DNA from: Alphaproteobacteria bacterium
GTDB lineage: Bacteria; Pseudomonadota; Alphaproteobacteria; Caulobacterales; Parvularculaceae
Direction of reading: 5' to 3'
NCBI GenBank assembly: GCA_016125425.1
Contig: WGLT01000002.1
Coordinates: forward strand, 62,001-126,000
DNA length: 64,000 bases
The position numbers were made by a program, and so were the translations under genes. Each line of letters begins with the position of its first letter. Position 1 is the first letter of the stretch. Below the pieces are notes generated by a model that had not been told where the DNA came from, did not search any database, and saw only the letters and a list, made by a program, of their open reading frames with translations. Shown piece after piece: positions 17,241 to 27,734 of the stretch.

Positions 17241-19379
17241 TTATTCGTCGCCTTTGTAGCCTTTCTCGGGCTTCTCGATTTCCTTGCCGGTCGCCTGATC
17301 GACGACTTTCATCGAGAGGCGCACCTTGCCGCGATCGTCGAAGCCGAGAAGCTTAACGTAGACTTCATCGCCTTCTTTCACGACGTCGGTCGTTTTCTCC
17401 GGCCGTCCGGGCGCGAGCTGCGAAATATGGACGAGTCCGTCGCGCGCGCCGAAGAAGTTGACGAAGGCGCCGAAATCCATCGTTTTCACCACCTTGCCTT
17501 TATAGATATGGCCGACTTCCGGTTCGGCGACGATCGAGTGAATCCAGTCATAGGCCGCCTGGATTTTCGCCTTGTCCGAAGACGCGATCTTGATGAGGCC
17601 GTCATCGTTGATATCGACCTTGGCGCCGGTTTTCTCGACGATCTCGCGGATGACCTTGCCGCCCGAACCGATGACCTCGCGGATTTTGTCAGTCGGGATC
17701 TGCATCGTCTCAATGCGCGGGGCGTATTCGCCGAGATCGGCGCGCGCATGATCGAGCGCCTTGCCCATTTCGCCGAGAATATGCATGCGCCCGTCTTTCG
17801 CCTGCGCCAGCGCAATCTTCATGATCTCTTCGGTGATGCCGGCGATCTTGATGTCCATCTGCAGGGAGGTGACGCCCTGATCGGTGCCGGCGACCTTGAA
17901 GTCCATGTCGCCGAGATGATCCTCGTCGCCGAGAATGTCGGAGAGCACCGCGAATCGCTCGCCTTCGAGAATGAGCCCCATAGCGATGCCCGCGACAGGG
18001 CGCGCGATCGGCACGCCCGCATCCATGAGCGCCAGCGATGATCCGCACACGGTCGCCATCGAGGATGAGCCGTTCGATTCGGTAATCTCGGAAACGAGTC
18101 GGATGACATAAGGGAAGGAGGTCTGCGGCGGAATCACCGCGCGCAGCGCCCGCCAAGCGAGCTTGCCGTGGCCGATCTCGCGGCGCCCCGCCCCGCCCAT
18201 GCGGCCGGTCTCCCCGACCGAATAGGGCGGGAAGTTGTAATGCAGCAGGAAGGTCTCCTTGTAAGTTCCGGCGAGCGCGTCGACAAATTGCTCGTCTTCG
18301 CCGGTGCCCAGCGTCGCGACGACAAGCGCCTGCGTCTCGCCGCGCGTAAAGAGCGCGCTTCCATGCGTACGCGGAAGAACGCCCGCCTGCGCGACGATCG
18401 GGCGAACGGTCTTCGTGTCGCGTCCGTCGATGCGCTCGCCCGTATCGAGAATGGCGTTCCGGACGATATCCGCCTCAATCTCTTTGAAGATCGAGCCGAG
18501 CGCGACGGAAGACAGCGCATTCTCGTCGTCTTCCCTGCAGAACGCTTCGGCGGCTTTCGCCTTCGCTTCCGCGATTTTCTCCTGCCGGACCTGTTTGACG
18601 CGCTCCTTATAGGCGGCGCGCAGATCGGCCTCCACGAGGGCGCGTATCTCCCTGGTCTTGTCGGAATAATCGGGCGCTTCGAACGTCCAGGGTTCTTTCG
18701 CGCATTCTTCCGCAAAGTCGATAATCAGATTGATCGCCTCTTTGGCGGCCTTGTGACCGAACATGACCGCGCCGAGCATGACGTCCTCGGAAAGCTCTTT
18801 CGCCTCCGATTCGACCATCATTACGGCGTCCGCCGTGCCCGCCATAACCAGGTCGAGTTTCGACTCCGGCAGTTCGTCGATCTGCGGATTCAGCACATAT
18901 TGGCCGTCGATATAGCCGACGCGCGCAGCGCCGATCGGGCCGAGGAACGGAATGCCCGAAATCGTCAGCGCGGCGGATGTCGCGATCATCGCGACAATAT
19001 CGGGATCATTTTCGAGGTCGTGGCTCAGAACCGTCGCGATCACCTGCACTTCGTTCTTGAAGCCCTTGGCGAAAAGCGGACGGATCGGCCGGTCGATAAG
19101 ACGCGAGGTAAGCGTTTCTTTCTCGGTCGGGCGGCCTTCGCGCTTGAAATAACCGCCGGGAACGCGGCCCGCAGCGTAGAATTTCTCCTGGTAATGCACC
19201 GTAAGCGGAAAAAAATCGAATTTCGGATCGGCCTGTTTGGCGCCGACGACAGTTGCGAGCACGGTCGTGTCGCCATAGGTCGCAAGCACCGCGCCGTCAG
19301 CCTGGCGCGCCATGCGCCCGGTTTCGAGGGTCAGCTTGCGGCCGCCCCATTCAATCGATTTGGTCGTGATATTGAACAT
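17241..19379 (-). CDS. pnp: Polyribonucleotide nucleotidyltransferase (PNPase)
   Basis: A 712-residue enzyme, started at ATG 19379 because [22 protein letters not shown] is the standard N-terminus and AAGAGA lies upstream; a further in-frame start adds 18 arginine-rich residues. It has two RNase PH domains (the second holding [10 protein letters not shown] and the [10 protein letters not shown] active-site strand), a KH domain ([15 protein letters not shown] at about 560-575) and a C-terminal S1 domain ([20 protein letters not shown]). It degrades RNA phosphorolytically from the 3' end, usually within the degradosome. It normally follows rpsO directly; here a dehydrogenase gene lies between. 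Confidence 0.97.
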   Translation of the reverse strand: MFNITTKSIEWGGRKLTLETGRMARQADGAVLATYGDTTVLATVVGAKQADPKFDFFPLTVHYQEKFYAAGRVPGGYFKREGRPTEKETLTSRLIDRPIRPLFAKGFKNEVQVIATVLSHDLENDPDIVAMIATSAALTISGIPFLGPIGAARVGYIDGQYVLNPQIDELPESKLDLVMAGTADAVMMVESEAKELSEDVMLGAVMFGHKAAKEAINLIIDFAEECAKEPWTFEAPDYSDKTREIRALVEADLRAAYKERVKQVRQEKIAEAKAKAAEAFCREDDENALSSVALGSIFKEIEADIVRNAILDTGERIDGRDTKTVRPIVAQAGVLPRTHGSALFTRGETQALVVATLGTGEDEQFVDALAGTYKETFLLHYNFPPYSVGETGRMGGAGRREIGHGKLAWRALRAVIPPQTSFPYVIRLVSEITESNGSSSMATVCGSSLALMDAGVPIARPVAGIAMGLILEGERFAVLSDILGDEDHLGDMDFKVAGTDQGVTSLQMDIKIAGITEEIMKIALAQAKDGRMHILGEMGKALDHARADLGEYAPRIETMQIPTDKIREVIGSGGKVIREIVEKTGAKVDINDDGLIKIASSDKAKIQAAYDWIHSIVAEPEVGHIYKGKVVKTMDFGAFVNFFGARDGLVHISQLAPGRPEKTTDVVKEGDEVYVKLLGFDDRGKVRLSMKVVDQATGKEIEKPEKGYKGDE

Positions 19380-19440
19380 TTCTCTTCTTTCTTCGTGTAA
19401 GCCGGCGCGGCGGATTCCGCGGCGGCGCGTCATGCGTCCT

Positions 19441-19470
19441 GAAAAGCAACGCCGCTCTTTTGGAGCGGCG
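19441..19470 (-). terminator. Rho-independent terminator after the SDR gene
   Basis: On the minus strand, CGCCGCTC and GAGCGGCG form an 8-bp stem with a 5-nt loop, followed by TTGCTTTTC. It starts 12 nt past the stop of the dehydrogenase gene and lies before pnp, so pnp should have its own promoter. Confidence 0.7.
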
Positions 19471-19481
19471 CCGTTGAAGCC

Positions 19482-20243
19482 TTAACGGGGCTGCATTCTG
19501 ATAGCGCCGTCAATTCGAAAGACGGCGCCGTTGATCATCGTATTTCGGCAGATTTCGAGCGCGAGCGAGGCGTATTCCTCCGGGCGGCCGAGGCGTTTCG
19601 GGAACGGCACCATCGCCGCCAGCGCGTCCTGAACCTTCTGGTCCATGCCCGCCATCATCGGCGTCCAGAAAATGCCGGGCGCGATCGTGTTGCAGCGAAC
19701 GCCGATATTCATCAGGTCGCGCGCGATCGGCAGCGTCATGCCGACGACGCCGCCTTTCGACGCCGAATAGGCGGCCTGTCCGATTTGCCCTTCGAAGGCG
19801 GCGACAGACGCCGTATTCACAATGACGCCGCGTTCGCCGTCGACCATCGGATCGAGTTTCTCCATCTCCGCGGCGACAAGCCGGATGCAATTGAAGGTGC
19901 CGACAAGATTGACGTCGATGACGCGCTTATAGTTCGCGAGATCGTGCGGCCCGTTCTTGCCGACGGTTTTCTCGCCGATCGCAATGCCGGCGCAGTTAAC
20001 CAGAATGCGCGGCGCGCCGATCGCCTGAACCGTTTTCTGAACGGCCGCGACGACGCTTGATTCGTCCGCGACATTCGTATGGCAGAAGACGCCGCCGATC
20101 GACGCGGCGAACGCTTCGCCCTTCTCGGCGTTCATATCCCAGATCGCAACCTTGACGCCTTCCCCTGTCAGGGCTTCGGCGGTCGCCGCGCCAAGCCCCG
20201 ACGCGCCGCCGGTGACGACTGCGGAATGTCCGGAAAGTTTCAT
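19482..20243 (-). CDS. Short-chain dehydrogenase, 3-hydroxyacyl-CoA dehydrogenase type II-like
   Basis: A 253-residue classical SDR: the [15 protein letters not shown] cofactor loop, an aspartate after strand 2 ([11 protein letters not shown]) that favours NAD, NCAGIA, the serine in [11 protein letters not shown] and the YSASKGG catalytic pair. The long [21 protein letters not shown] segment and the [13 protein letters not shown] region resemble the HSD17B10/type II 3-hydroxyacyl-CoA dehydrogenase group, so beta-oxidation is the likely role. It sits between rpsO (61 bp upstream) and pnp, with a terminator after it; this splits a pair that is nearly always adjacent. Confidence 0.85.
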   Translation of the reverse strand: MKLSGHSAVVTGGASGLGAATAEALTGEGVKVAIWDMNAEKGEAFAASIGGVFCHTNVADESSVVAAVQKTVQAIGAPRILVNCAGIAIGEKTVGKNGPHDLANYKRVIDVNLVGTFNCIRLVAAEMEKLDPMVDGERGVIVNTASVAAFEGQIGQAAYSASKGGVVGMTLPIARDLMNIGVRCNTIAPGIFWTPMMAGMDQKVQDALAAMVPFPKRLGRPEEYASLALEICRNTMINGAVFRIDGAIRMQPR

Positions 20244-20304
20244 GCGCGATCTCCTTCGCGGTTTCGCACGCGCTGACTTCGCGCCGCTCTTGCGGGCCTT
20301 TCGC

Positions 20305-20574
20305 CTAGCGACGCAGGCCGAGCCGCTCGATCAGCGATTGATAGCGCGCCTCGTCATGCTTTTTGACATAGTCGAGCAGACGGCGGCGCTGCGAGACGAG
20401 CTTCAAAAGGCCGCGGCGCGAATGATTGTCTTTCTTGTGATCCTTGAAGTGCTCGGTGAGGTTCGCGATGCGCTCGGACAGGATCGCCACCTGCACTTCG
20501 GGCGAGCCCGTATCGCCGGGCTTCGTCGCATATTCCTTGATCAGCGCGGATTTGCGCTGGGCCGTAATCGACAT
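20305..20574 (-). CDS. rpsO: 30S ribosomal protein S15
   Basis: An 89-residue protein with the full S15 pattern: [36 protein letters not shown] in outline, then [34 protein letters not shown], the conserved 16S rRNA three-way-junction binding helices. Normal length. Transcribed with the rimP-infB operon or from its own promoter in the 108-bp gap after truB. Confidence 0.98.
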   Translation of the reverse strand: MSITAQRKSALIKEYATKPGDTGSPEVQVAILSERIANLTEHFKDHKKDNHSRRGLLKLVSQRRRLLDYVKKHDEARYQSLIERLGLRR

Positions 20575-20682
20575 CTTGGTTCTCCGCGGCGTCGGGATTT
20601 GGTGCCGGCCCGGCCGGGACGCCGTCCAGCAGGGTCGAGGGCGGGCTTATGGGGGAAAAGCGGCGGGAAGGCAAGGCGAGCT

Positions 20683-21615
20683 TCAGCCGTTGAACACCCG
20701 CACCGGCTTCAGCTTAAGGCCGTCAAGTTCGCAGATCGCCACCGCTTCGCCGTTCATCGAGGCGAGAACGGCCGGGATCTCCCCGGCCTCGCCCGCGCGC
20801 ACGCCTTTGGCGACGGCAGGCGAGATGACCGCCGCCTGGCCGCGGCGCAGCTTGTCGGCCTCCGGCCCGCCGATGGCGGCTTGCGGCAGCGCGCCGAGGG
20901 CCGCGTCGATCGGCAGAAGGGCCGCGTCGCGCGCCTGCGGATCGCCGAGCGCGTCGAGCGTCGCCAGCGTGACGCCCGCCGCCGCCTCGAAGGGCCCGAC
21001 CGCGAGCCGGCGCAGTTCGCAAACATGCCCTTGCGTTCCGAGCGCGCGCGCCATGTCGCGCACCAGCGCGCGGACATAGGCGCCCTTGCCGGTGACGGCC
21101 TCGAAAACCGCCGTGTCGGCGTCCGGCTGCTCGAGCAGGCGGAGCGAACGGATTTCGACGAGACGCGGCTCGAGCGCGACGGTCTCGCCCTCGCGCGCCA
21201 GATCATAGGCCCGCTCGCCGGCGATTTTTACGGCGGAAAACTGCGGCGGCACCTGTTCGATTTCGCCAGTGAAACGTTCGAGGATATCTTCGATTTCCGC
21301 GCGCGTCGGGCGACGATCGGAAGTCGCGACGATCTCGCCCTCGCCGTCATCGGTCGCGGTCGCGGCGCCCCATCTGGCGGTGAAGCGATAACGCTTCTCC
21401 GCCGCCATCACATAAGGCACGGTTTTTGTCGCTTCGCCGAAGGCGATCGGCAACACGCCGGTCGCGAGCGGGTCGAGCGTGCCGGCGTGACCGGCTTTCT
21501 GCGCCTGAAGCAGCCATTTCGCTTTCGAAACCGCCTCCGTGGAGCCGAGGTCATAATCCTTGTCGAGGATCAGCCAGCCAGAGACCGGCCGTCCTTTTTT
21601 CTTTCGTCTGCCCAT
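20683..21615 (-). CDS. truB: tRNA pseudouridine(55) synthase
   Basis: A 310-residue enzyme with the catalytic aspartate in GHAGTLDPLATGVLPIAFGEATK, the KRYRFTARWGAATATDD block and the thumb-loop PPQFSAVKIAGERAYDLAREGE. The C-terminal PUA-like part is short and alanine-rich. It isomerises U55 in the T-loop of tRNAs. It follows rbfA after a 119-bp gap on the minus strand, in the operon order common to proteobacteria. Confidence 0.96.
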   Translation of the reverse strand: MGRRKKKGRPVSGWLILDKDYDLGSTEAVSKAKWLLQAQKAGHAGTLDPLATGVLPIAFGEATKTVPYVMAAEKRYRFTARWGAATATDDGEGEIVATSDRRPTRAEIEDILERFTGEIEQVPPQFSAVKIAGERAYDLAREGETVALEPRLVEIRSLRLLEQPDADTAVFEAVTGKGAYVRALVRDMARALGTQGHVCELRRLAVGPFEAAAGVTLATLDALGDPQARDAALLPIDAALGALPQAAIGGPEADKLRRGQAAVISPAVAKGVRAGEAGEIPAVLASMNGEAVAICELDGLKLKPVRVFNG

Positions 21616-21734
21616 AGGTCTTCTTGGTTGCGGCGGCGCTGCGGATCGAACGAAGCGCGCTCGGTCGATGTCTTTCTTGGCGCGGCCTAGCGGCGCGCGC
21701 CCGGGAAATCAAGCCGCGCCTGGCCGGGCGGGCG

Positions 21735-22127
21735 CTATTCGCCCAAATCGCGGCGCACTTTCGGGCTCGCCAGCAAGGCGTCGATCCGCTCGGCCTCGGC
21801 GAAGCTTTCATCGGCGCGGAATTTCAAGGCCGGCGTGTAGCGCATCTCGATCTTCCGCCCAAGAAGGCGCCTCAAATGCGGCGCGACGCGATTAAGCGCC
21901 GCCGTCACTTCGGCTTCATGGCCGCCGCCGAGCGGCGCGCAGAACACGGTCGCCTGCTTGAGATCGGGCGAGGCCCTGACTTCGCTCACCGTGATCGACA
22001 CGCCCTCAAGCGCGGGCTCGCGCAGATCCTCGCGCTGGAGAATTTCAACCAGCGCGTGGCGAATGAGCTCGCCCGCGCGAAGCTGGCGCTGCGAGGGACC
22101 TTTGGCGCGTGACGAGCGATGGGCCAT
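21735..22127 (-). CDS. rbfA: Ribosome-binding factor A
   Basis: A 130-residue KH-like protein: SQRQLRAGELIRHALVEILQRE, then GVSITVSEVRASPDLKQATVFCAPLGG, and the RIDALLASPK tail. RbfA binds the 30S subunit during late maturation of the 16S 5' end and helps cold adaptation. Lies 88 bp after infB and before truB. Confidence 0.95.
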   Translation of the reverse strand: MAHRSSRAKGPSQRQLRAGELIRHALVEILQREDLREPALEGVSITVSEVRASPDLKQATVFCAPLGGGHEAEVTAALNRVAPHLRRLLGRKIEMRYTPALKFRADESFAEAERIDALLASPKVRRDLGE

Positions 22128-22215
22128 GGGTCGAGCCTTTTTCTGGAGTCGGGAAATCAGCCCGGAATGCCGGGATCCTTCCGCGGCCGAGCCGTCTTCG
22201 GCTTGCCGCGCCTTG

Positions 22216-24804
22216 TCAGAGCGACCGCGTGATCTTCTCGACCGAGAAACACTCGATGACGTCGCCGGCTTTGAGATCGTCGTAATTGGCGAAGCTCATG
22301 CCGCATTCCTGACCCGCCGCGACTTCGTTGACGTCATCCTTGAAGCGCTTCAATTGCGAAAGCTCTCCTTCGTGGATGACTGTGTTGTCGCGGATGAGGC
22401 GGACCTTTGCGCCGCGCCGCACGGAGCCTTCCGTCACGCGGCAGCCAGCCACCTTGCCGACCTTGGAAATGTTGAAGACTTCGAGAATTTCGGCGTTGCC
22501 GAGGAAGGTTTCGCGAAGCTCCGGCGCGAGCATGCCGGACAAAACGCCCTTCATGTCGTCGATAAGGTCGTAAATCACCGAATAGTAGCGGATTTCGACG
22601 CCGTCGCGTTCGGCCCGGGCGCGCGCATCCTTGTTGGCGCGGACATTGAAGCCGATGACGGGCGCGCCCGACGCGCCGGCGAGAATTACGTCGCTTTCCG
22701 ACACGCCGCCGACGCCGGTGTGCAGCACCCGCACGCGCACCTCGTCCGTCGAAAGTTTCTCCAGCGAACCCACGATCGCCTCGACCGAACCTTGCACGTC
22801 GCCCTTGAGGACGATCGGCAATTCCTTGATGTCGGCGTCCTGAAGCTGCGCCATCATCTGTTCGAGCGAAGTGCCCGAGGTTTTGGCGCTCGCCTTTTCG
22901 CGTTTCTTTCTCTGGCGGAATTCGGCGATCTCTCTCGCGCGCGCTTCCGACTCGACGACGGCGAACTGGTCGCCCGGCTCGGGCACGCCGTTGAGGCCGA
23001 GAATCTCGACCGGATCTGCGGGCCTGGCGCTGTCGACTTGCTGGCCCCGATCGTCCATCAGGGCGCGGACCTTGCCCCATTCGCCGCCCACGACGACGAT
23101 GTCGCCGCGTTTCAAAGTGCCGCGCTGGATGAGGAAAGTCGCGACCGGGCCGCGCCCCTTGTCAAGCCGCGCCTCGACGACCGAGCCTTCAGCGGGACGG
23201 TTGGGATTGGCCTTGAGATCGAGAAGCTCCGCCTGCAGAAGAATCGCCTCGAGCAATCCGTCGAGATTCATCTTCTTGAGCGCCGACACTTCGACGTCCT
23301 GGACGTCGCCGCCGAGCGATTCCACCTGGATTTCGTGCTGCAAAAGGTCGGTGCGAACGCGCTGCGGGTTGGCGTCCGGCTTGTCGATCTTGTTTATGGC
23401 GACGATGATCGGAACGCCTGCGGCCTTGGCGTGATTAATGGCCTCGACCGTCTGCGGCATGATCGAGTCGTCCGCCGCGACGACGAGAACGACAATATCA
23501 GTCACCTTCGCGCCGCGCGCGCGCATTTGCGTGAACGCGGCGTGGCCCGGCGTATCGAGGAAGGTCACGCGGCGGCCTTCGCCGAGATCGACCTGATAGG
23601 CGCCGATATGCTGGGTGATGCCGCCGGCCTCGCCCGCGACGACGTCGGTCTGGCGCAAAGCGTCGAGAAGCGAGGTCTTGCCGTGGTCGACATGGCCCAT
23701 CACCGTAACGACGGGCGGGCGCGGCTCGAGAGAGCCTGCCTCGTCGGGCGCGCCGAAAAGACCTTCTTCGACGTCGGATTCGGCGACGCGCTTGGCCGTA
23801 TGGCCGAGATCCTCGACGATGAGTTGCGCCGTGTCGGCATCGAGCGTCGCGTTCGCCGTGACCATTTGCCCCTGTTTCATCAATTCCTTGATGAGGTCGA
23901 CGGCGCGCATCGACATGCGTTGCGCAAGCTCCTGCACGGTGATCGTTTCCGGAATCACGACTTCCCGCACGATCGCCTGGCGGTCGCCGCGTTGCTGGCG
24001 CGCCAGTTTCTCGCGCTCGCGGGCGCGGCGAACCGACGCCAGAGACCGCTGCCGGTCATCGTCATCGAGCGCGTTGGCGATCGTGAGACGGCCCGTGCGC
24101 CGGCGCGGCGCATCCTTGGCTTTGGCGTCGTCGCGCTTTTCGTCGACTAGCTTGCGCTTCGTCTTCAAACGCCCGCCAAGACGCGCCAACGGATTGTCGG
24201 CGTCCTGATCGACGTCTTGCACGCTTTCCTTGCCCTTGGCGCGCGCTTCGGATTTGGCGGCGTTCTTTTTCTTGCGTTCGCGTTCTTCTTCCGCGAGCGC
24301 GGCGGCGGCTTCTTCTTCGGCCCGCTTGCGCGCTTCGGCTTCCTTGGCGCGCCTTTCCTCTTCCTCGGCCTGGCGTTTGCGGTCGGCCTCAAGACGACGG
24401 CGCTCGTCGGCTTCGCGCGCCTCGCGTTCGGCGCGCTCGGCCTCTTCGCGCTTGCGGCGCGCTTCTTCCTCCTTGCGCGCCTGGATGAGCGCGGCGGCGC
24501 GCGCCTGCTTTTCCTCTTCGGAGAGGGTGCGCAAGACGGCGCCGCGCTTCTTCTCTTCCTCGCCGGGCGCGGCGGACTTGGACTCGGGCGCAGCCGGCGG
24601 CGGCGCCTTTTTCTCGACAGCCGGGGCTTCCGCCTCGTCCTTCTTGCCGAGAACGCGCCGCCGCTTCTTCTCGACGACCACCGTTTTCGTGCGGCCGTGG
24701 CTGAAGCTCTGCTTCACGGCGCCTTTTTCGGTGCGGCGAAGCGACAGCGGTTTGCGCCCTGCGCGCGCGCCCGCCTCGGTTTTGGTGTCCAAATCGTCGT
24801 TCAT
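22216..24804 (-). CDS. infB: Translation initiation factor IF-2
   Basis: An 862-residue factor. A charged, Glu/Arg/Lys/Ala-rich N-terminal region spans about 95-230 and is likely helical or coiled coil. It is followed by an IF2 N-terminal module ([22 protein letters not shown] at about 288-309). The GTPase domain has G1 GHVDHGKT at 370-377, DTPGHAAF and NKIDKPDAN. Domains II-IV follow, ending in the initiator-tRNA-binding C2 domain. It brings fMet-tRNA to the 30S subunit. Order with ylxR, rbfA and truB is standard. Confidence 0.98.
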   Translation of the reverse strand: MNDDLDTKTEAGARAGRKPLSLRRTEKGAVKQSFSHGRTKTVVVEKKRRRVLGKKDEAEAPAVEKKAPPPAAPESKSAAPGEEEKKRGAVLRTLSEEEKQARAAALIQARKEEEARRKREEAERAEREAREADERRRLEADRKRQAEEEERRAKEAEARKRAEEEAAAALAEEERERKKKNAAKSEARAKGKESVQDVDQDADNPLARLGGRLKTKRKLVDEKRDDAKAKDAPRRRTGRLTIANALDDDDRQRSLASVRRAREREKLARQQRGDRQAIVREVVIPETITVQELAQRMSMRAVDLIKELMKQGQMVTANATLDADTAQLIVEDLGHTAKRVAESDVEEGLFGAPDEAGSLEPRPPVVTVMGHVDHGKTSLLDALRQTDVVAGEAGGITQHIGAYQVDLGEGRRVTFLDTPGHAAFTQMRARGAKVTDIVVLVVAADDSIMPQTVEAINHAKAAGVPIIVAINKIDKPDANPQRVRTDLLQHEIQVESLGGDVQDVEVSALKKMNLDGLLEAILLQAELLDLKANPNRPAEGSVVEARLDKGRGPVATFLIQRGTLKRGDIVVVGGEWGKVRALMDDRGQQVDSARPADPVEILGLNGVPEPGDQFAVVESEARAREIAEFRQRKKREKASAKTSGTSLEQMMAQLQDADIKELPIVLKGDVQGSVEAIVGSLEKLSTDEVRVRVLHTGVGGVSESDVILAGASGAPVIGFNVRANKDARARAERDGVEIRYYSVIYDLIDDMKGVLSGMLAPELRETFLGNAEILEVFNISKVGKVAGCRVTEGSVRRGAKVRLIRDNTVIHEGELSQLKRFKDDVNEVAAGQECGMSFANYDDLKAGDVIECFSVEKITRSL

Positions 24805-24950
24805 TCAAACTCCGTTTTCGCCGCGCCATGCGGCGAGCCTTTTCGGGCTTATCGACAAAAGCCCTTAAAAAGCCGCACTGGACATACCGCCCAATGCAGC
24901 AATGGTCCACACCGGAAGCGACTGCGCGTCTTGCGCGCCGCTCCAGACAC
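24805..24950 (-). other. ylxR-infB spacer
   Basis: A 146-bp spacer between the ylxR stop and infB start on the minus strand. It is too long for simple coupling, so a promoter or RNA leader for infB is possible. I found no convincing hairpin-plus-T terminator or clear promoter pair. Confidence 0.35.
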
Positions 24951-25540
24951 TCACGGCGCCGCGAAGGCGGCGAAGCGCTCGGCCTCGCGCAGAAACCGCG
25001 CCGTCTCCGGCCCTTCGAAGAGGGCCGCATATGTTACGTTCTCACGCCCGAGCGCCTGCGACAGACTCGCCGACCGGAACGCGGCGACGACCGGCAGGCC
25101 CGTCGCGAGGCGCGCGAGCTTCTCGCGCCCGTCGGCGCCCGCATCGGCCGCGACGACAAGCGCCGCCGCCTTCTTTTCCTTCAGCGCCTTCGCCGCCTGA
25201 TCGAATCCGACAGCGAGCTTGCCGGCGCGCCGGGCGAGGCCGAGCGCGTCCAGCGCCCGCCGCTCCAGCCCCTGACCGACATGGGCGGCGAAATCGTCCG
25301 GAGAAGAAGCCGCATCCGGAAGGCGCGCCGCCTGTTTGAACGCGCGCGCGAACAATCCTTTCGACGCGGCTTTGACGACGGCCGCGCGGCGGGCGCTCAC
25401 CCAGGCGCCGCGCCCGGGAAGCCTGGCCGCGAGATCGGGCGTAACGACGCCGTCCGGCGCCAGCGCAAAGCGCAAGAGCCGGTCCGGCGGGAGAGCCTCT
25501 CCCGTCGCGATGCAGGTGCGCGCGCGCCCTGCTTCGTCAT
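24951..25540 (-). pseudogene. ylxR: YlxR/L7Ae-like RNA-binding protein, reading frame disrupted near the start
   Basis: The open frame encodes a DUF448 (YlxR) domain followed by an L7Ae/YlxQ-like domain (RRALDALGLARRAGKLAVGFD to the end), as expected between nusA and infB. The YlxR signature starts TCIATGEALPPDRLLRFALAPDG and continues to LPGRGAWVSARR, but this frame has no ATG, GTG or TTG before that signature; the first is TTG 25475, inside the domain. An ATG at 25540 overlaps the nusA TGA in an ATGA junction but is in another frame. Removing one GC unit from the (GC)5 run at about 25519-25528 would join that ATG as M-T-K-Q-G-A-R-T-C-I-A-T-G. This may be a sequencing error, a real frameshift or a non-standard start; a CTG at 25559 is the other option. 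Confidence 0.75.
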
Positions 25541-27150
25541 GCGCCTGCGTCCGCCTCAGCTTCCGCCTCCTCGCTCGGCGTTTCGTCCTTACGCAAATCT
25601 TCTTCGGTCACCCATCCGGCCGCGAGACGCGCGCGCATGATGAGATCTTCAGCCTCCTCCGGCGAAATCTTGTACGCCTCCAGAATGCCGTCATAGTGCT
25701 TGCGCTCGCCGTCGACCCGCTCGGTCCAGCCGGTCAGATCGTCTGTCGCGCAGCCTGCGAGATCCTCCATTGTCTTGACGCCGTTCTCGCCGAGCGTGAC
25801 GACCATTTTAAGGTCGAGCCCTTCCATATTGGCGACGTCGTCGGAGACGCCGAGCTCGACGCGGCGCGCGTCGAGTTTTTTTGCTTCTTCTTCGAGATAG
25901 TCGTTGGCGCGCGCCTGAAGCTCCTGCGCGGTCTCCTCGTCGATGCCGTCGATATCGGTCAGCTCTTCGAGCTCGACATAGGCGATCTCTTCGATCTTCG
26001 CGAAGCCTTCGGAAACGAGCAGGCCCGCCATCATGTCGTCGACGTCGAGCGCTTTCATGAAGAGTTCGGAGCGCTGCTTGAACTCCTCCTGGCGCTTGGC
26101 CGACTCTTCTTCCTCGGTCATGATGTCGATCTCGAAGCCCGTCAGCTGCGAAGCGAGCCGCACATTCTGGCCGCGGCGGCCGATCGCAAGCGAAAGCTGC
26201 TCGTCCGGCACCACGACTTCGATGCGCTCGGACTCTTCGTCGAGAACGACTTTGGTGACCTCGGCCGGCGCAAGCGCATTGACGACGAATGTCGCCGAAT
26301 CGGGGGACCACGGCACAATGTCGATCTTTTCGCCGCCGAGTTCGTTGACGACCGCCTGAACGCGGCTGCCGCGCATGCCGACGCAGGCGCCGACAGGATC
26401 GATCGAGGAATCATGCGACATGACGCCGATCTTGGCGCGGCTGCCCGGATCGCGGGCGACCGCCTTGATCTCGATCACCTTGTCGTAGACCTCCGGCACT
26501 TCCTGCTCGAAAAGCTTCGCCATGAATTGCGGATGCGAGCGGGAGAGGAAGATCTGGGGCCCGCGGGGCTCGCGCCGCACATCCATAATATAGGCGCGCA
26601 CGCGGTCGCCATTGCGATAGGCCTCGCGCGGCAATTGCTGGTCGCGGCGGATCACCGCCTCGGCCTTGCCGAGATCGACGATCACGTGGCCGTATTCCAC
26701 GCGCTTGACGATTCCGTTGACGATCTCGCCCATGCGATCCTTGAAGTCGTCATACTGACGATCGCGCTCGGCCTCGCGCACTTTCTGCGTGATGACCTGC
26801 TTCGCCGCCATCGCCGCGACGCGGCCGAAATCAATCGGCGGCAGGGGTTCGGAGATAAAGTCGCCGATATTCGCCGCCGGGTTTTTGTGGCGAGCGTCCT
26901 CAAGCGTAATCTGCGCCGAATCGTTTTCGATCTCTTCGACCACCTCAAGAAGGCGCCACAGCTTGGTTTCGCCGGTCTTCGGATTGATCTCCGCCTTGAC
27001 GTTCGTCTCGTGGCCGTAACGCGAGCGCGCCGCGCGGGCGAGCGCATCCTCCATCGCTTCAATGACGAGCGACTTGTCGATCGATTTCTCGCGCGCCACC
27101 GCGTCTGCGATCTGGATCAACTCCAGCCTGTTGGCGCTAACGGCGGTCAT
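25537..27150 (-). CDS. nusA: Transcription elongation/termination factor NusA
   Basis: A 537-residue protein: NusA N-terminal domain (residues 1 to about 130), S1 domain with [24 protein letters not shown], two KH domains ([27 protein letters not shown] and [26 protein letters not shown]), then helix-hairpin-helix repeats rich in Glu, and an acidic tail [10 protein letters not shown]. It binds RNA polymerase to modulate pausing, termination and antitermination. Its ATG overlaps the rimP stop by 4 bp (27147-27150). Confidence 0.97.
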   Translation of the reverse strand: MTAVSANRLELIQIADAVAREKSIDKSLVIEAMEDALARAARSRYGHETNVKAEINPKTGETKLWRLLEVVEEIENDSAQITLEDARHKNPAANIGDFISEPLPPIDFGRVAAMAAKQVITQKVREAERDRQYDDFKDRMGEIVNGIVKRVEYGHVIVDLGKAEAVIRRDQQLPREAYRNGDRVRAYIMDVRREPRGPQIFLSRSHPQFMAKLFEQEVPEVYDKVIEIKAVARDPGSRAKIGVMSHDSSIDPVGACVGMRGSRVQAVVNELGGEKIDIVPWSPDSATFVVNALAPAEVTKVVLDEESERIEVVVPDEQLSLAIGRRGQNVRLASQLTGFEIDIMTEEEESAKRQEEFKQRSELFMKALDVDDMMAGLLVSEGFAKIEEIAYVELEELTDIDGIDEETAQELQARANDYLEEEAKKLDARRVELGVSDDVANMEGLDLKMVVTLGENGVKTMEDLAGCATDDLTGWTERVDGERKHYDGILEAYKISPEEAEDLIMRARLAAGWVTEEDLRKDETPSEEAEAEADAGA

Positions 27151-27692
27151 CGCTGCGCTCCGTTGAGAGATTCATCTGTCTTCTCCTTCTCCGCGGCCTT
27201 CGCCGCCTTCAAACTTTCCCGAATGAGTTCGTCAGTGAGGACGAGCTTGGCGTTCTTCACCCATGCGAACGGAATGAGCGCCGTTTCGTCTTCGCCGGCG
27301 ATGTCGAGGCAGACATTGTCGCCGTCCACCCCGGCGAGAACGCCCTGAAATCTCTTCCGGCCCTCGATCATCCGATCGAGCTCGATCTTCGCTTCATATC
27401 CCTGCCAGTCTTCGAAATCGCGAAGACGCGGGAGCGGCCGGTCGATGCCGGGCGAAGAGACTTCCAGCGTGTACGCGCCCGAAATCGGATCGGCCTCTTC
27501 GAGCGCGGGCGAAAGAGCGCGCGAAAGCGCCGCGCAATCCTCCGCCGACATCGTTTTGTCCGGGCGCTCCGCCATCACCTGCAGGGTGAGGCTCTGCCGG
27601 CCGGTCAGTCTGACGCGCACGAGGTCGAACCCTTCGCTGCGGACGATGGGTTCGATCAAGGCGGCGATCCGGTCTTCGACAGCCTGCGGCAG
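27147..27692 (-). CDS. rimP: Ribosome maturation factor RimP
   Basis: A 30S maturation factor with the RimP pattern: IIEP-type start helix, GFDLVRVRLTGRQSLTLQVMAE, CAALSRALSPALEEADPISGAYTLEVSSPGIDRPL, and a C-terminal SH3-like domain. The first standard start is TTG 27659, which drops the N-terminal helix. I extend to CTG 27692-27690 because AGGAGAG lies 4 nt upstream and the 11 added residues (PQAVEDRIAAL after the start) give the length seen in E. coli RimP. The frame is closed by a stop at 27729-27731 with no ATG or GTG between. The product would be 181 residues. Confidence 0.85.
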   Translation of the reverse strand: MPQAVEDRIAALIEPIVRSEGFDLVRVRLTGRQSLTLQVMAERPDKTMSAEDCAALSRALSPALEEADPISGAYTLEVSSPGIDRPLPRLRDFEDWQGYEAKIELDRMIEGRKRFQGVLAGVDGDNVCLDIAGEDETALIPFAWVKNAKLVLTDELIRESLKAAKAAEKEKTDESLNGAQR

Positions 27693-27734
27693 ACGTCTCT
27701 CCTGTGCGGCGCGGCGAACGATGCTCGGTTAACG

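Noticed and set aside
18168-19400. A 410-codon plus-strand frame opposite pnp
   Set aside because: It is the shadow of pnp, whose protein is full length with all domains.
21958-24150. A 730-codon open frame on the plus strand opposite infB
   Set aside because: It mirrors infB codon structure in GC-rich DNA, has no family motifs and no ribosome site.
24270-24500. Possible tandem repeat DNA in infB
   Set aside because: It encodes the Glu/Arg/Ala-rich N-terminal region of IF-2; the repetition is codon-level low complexity with no fixed period.
25336-27348. A 670-codon open frame on the plus strand opposite nusA
   Set aside because: It is antisense to nusA and rimP; composition follows the reverse complement of their codons.
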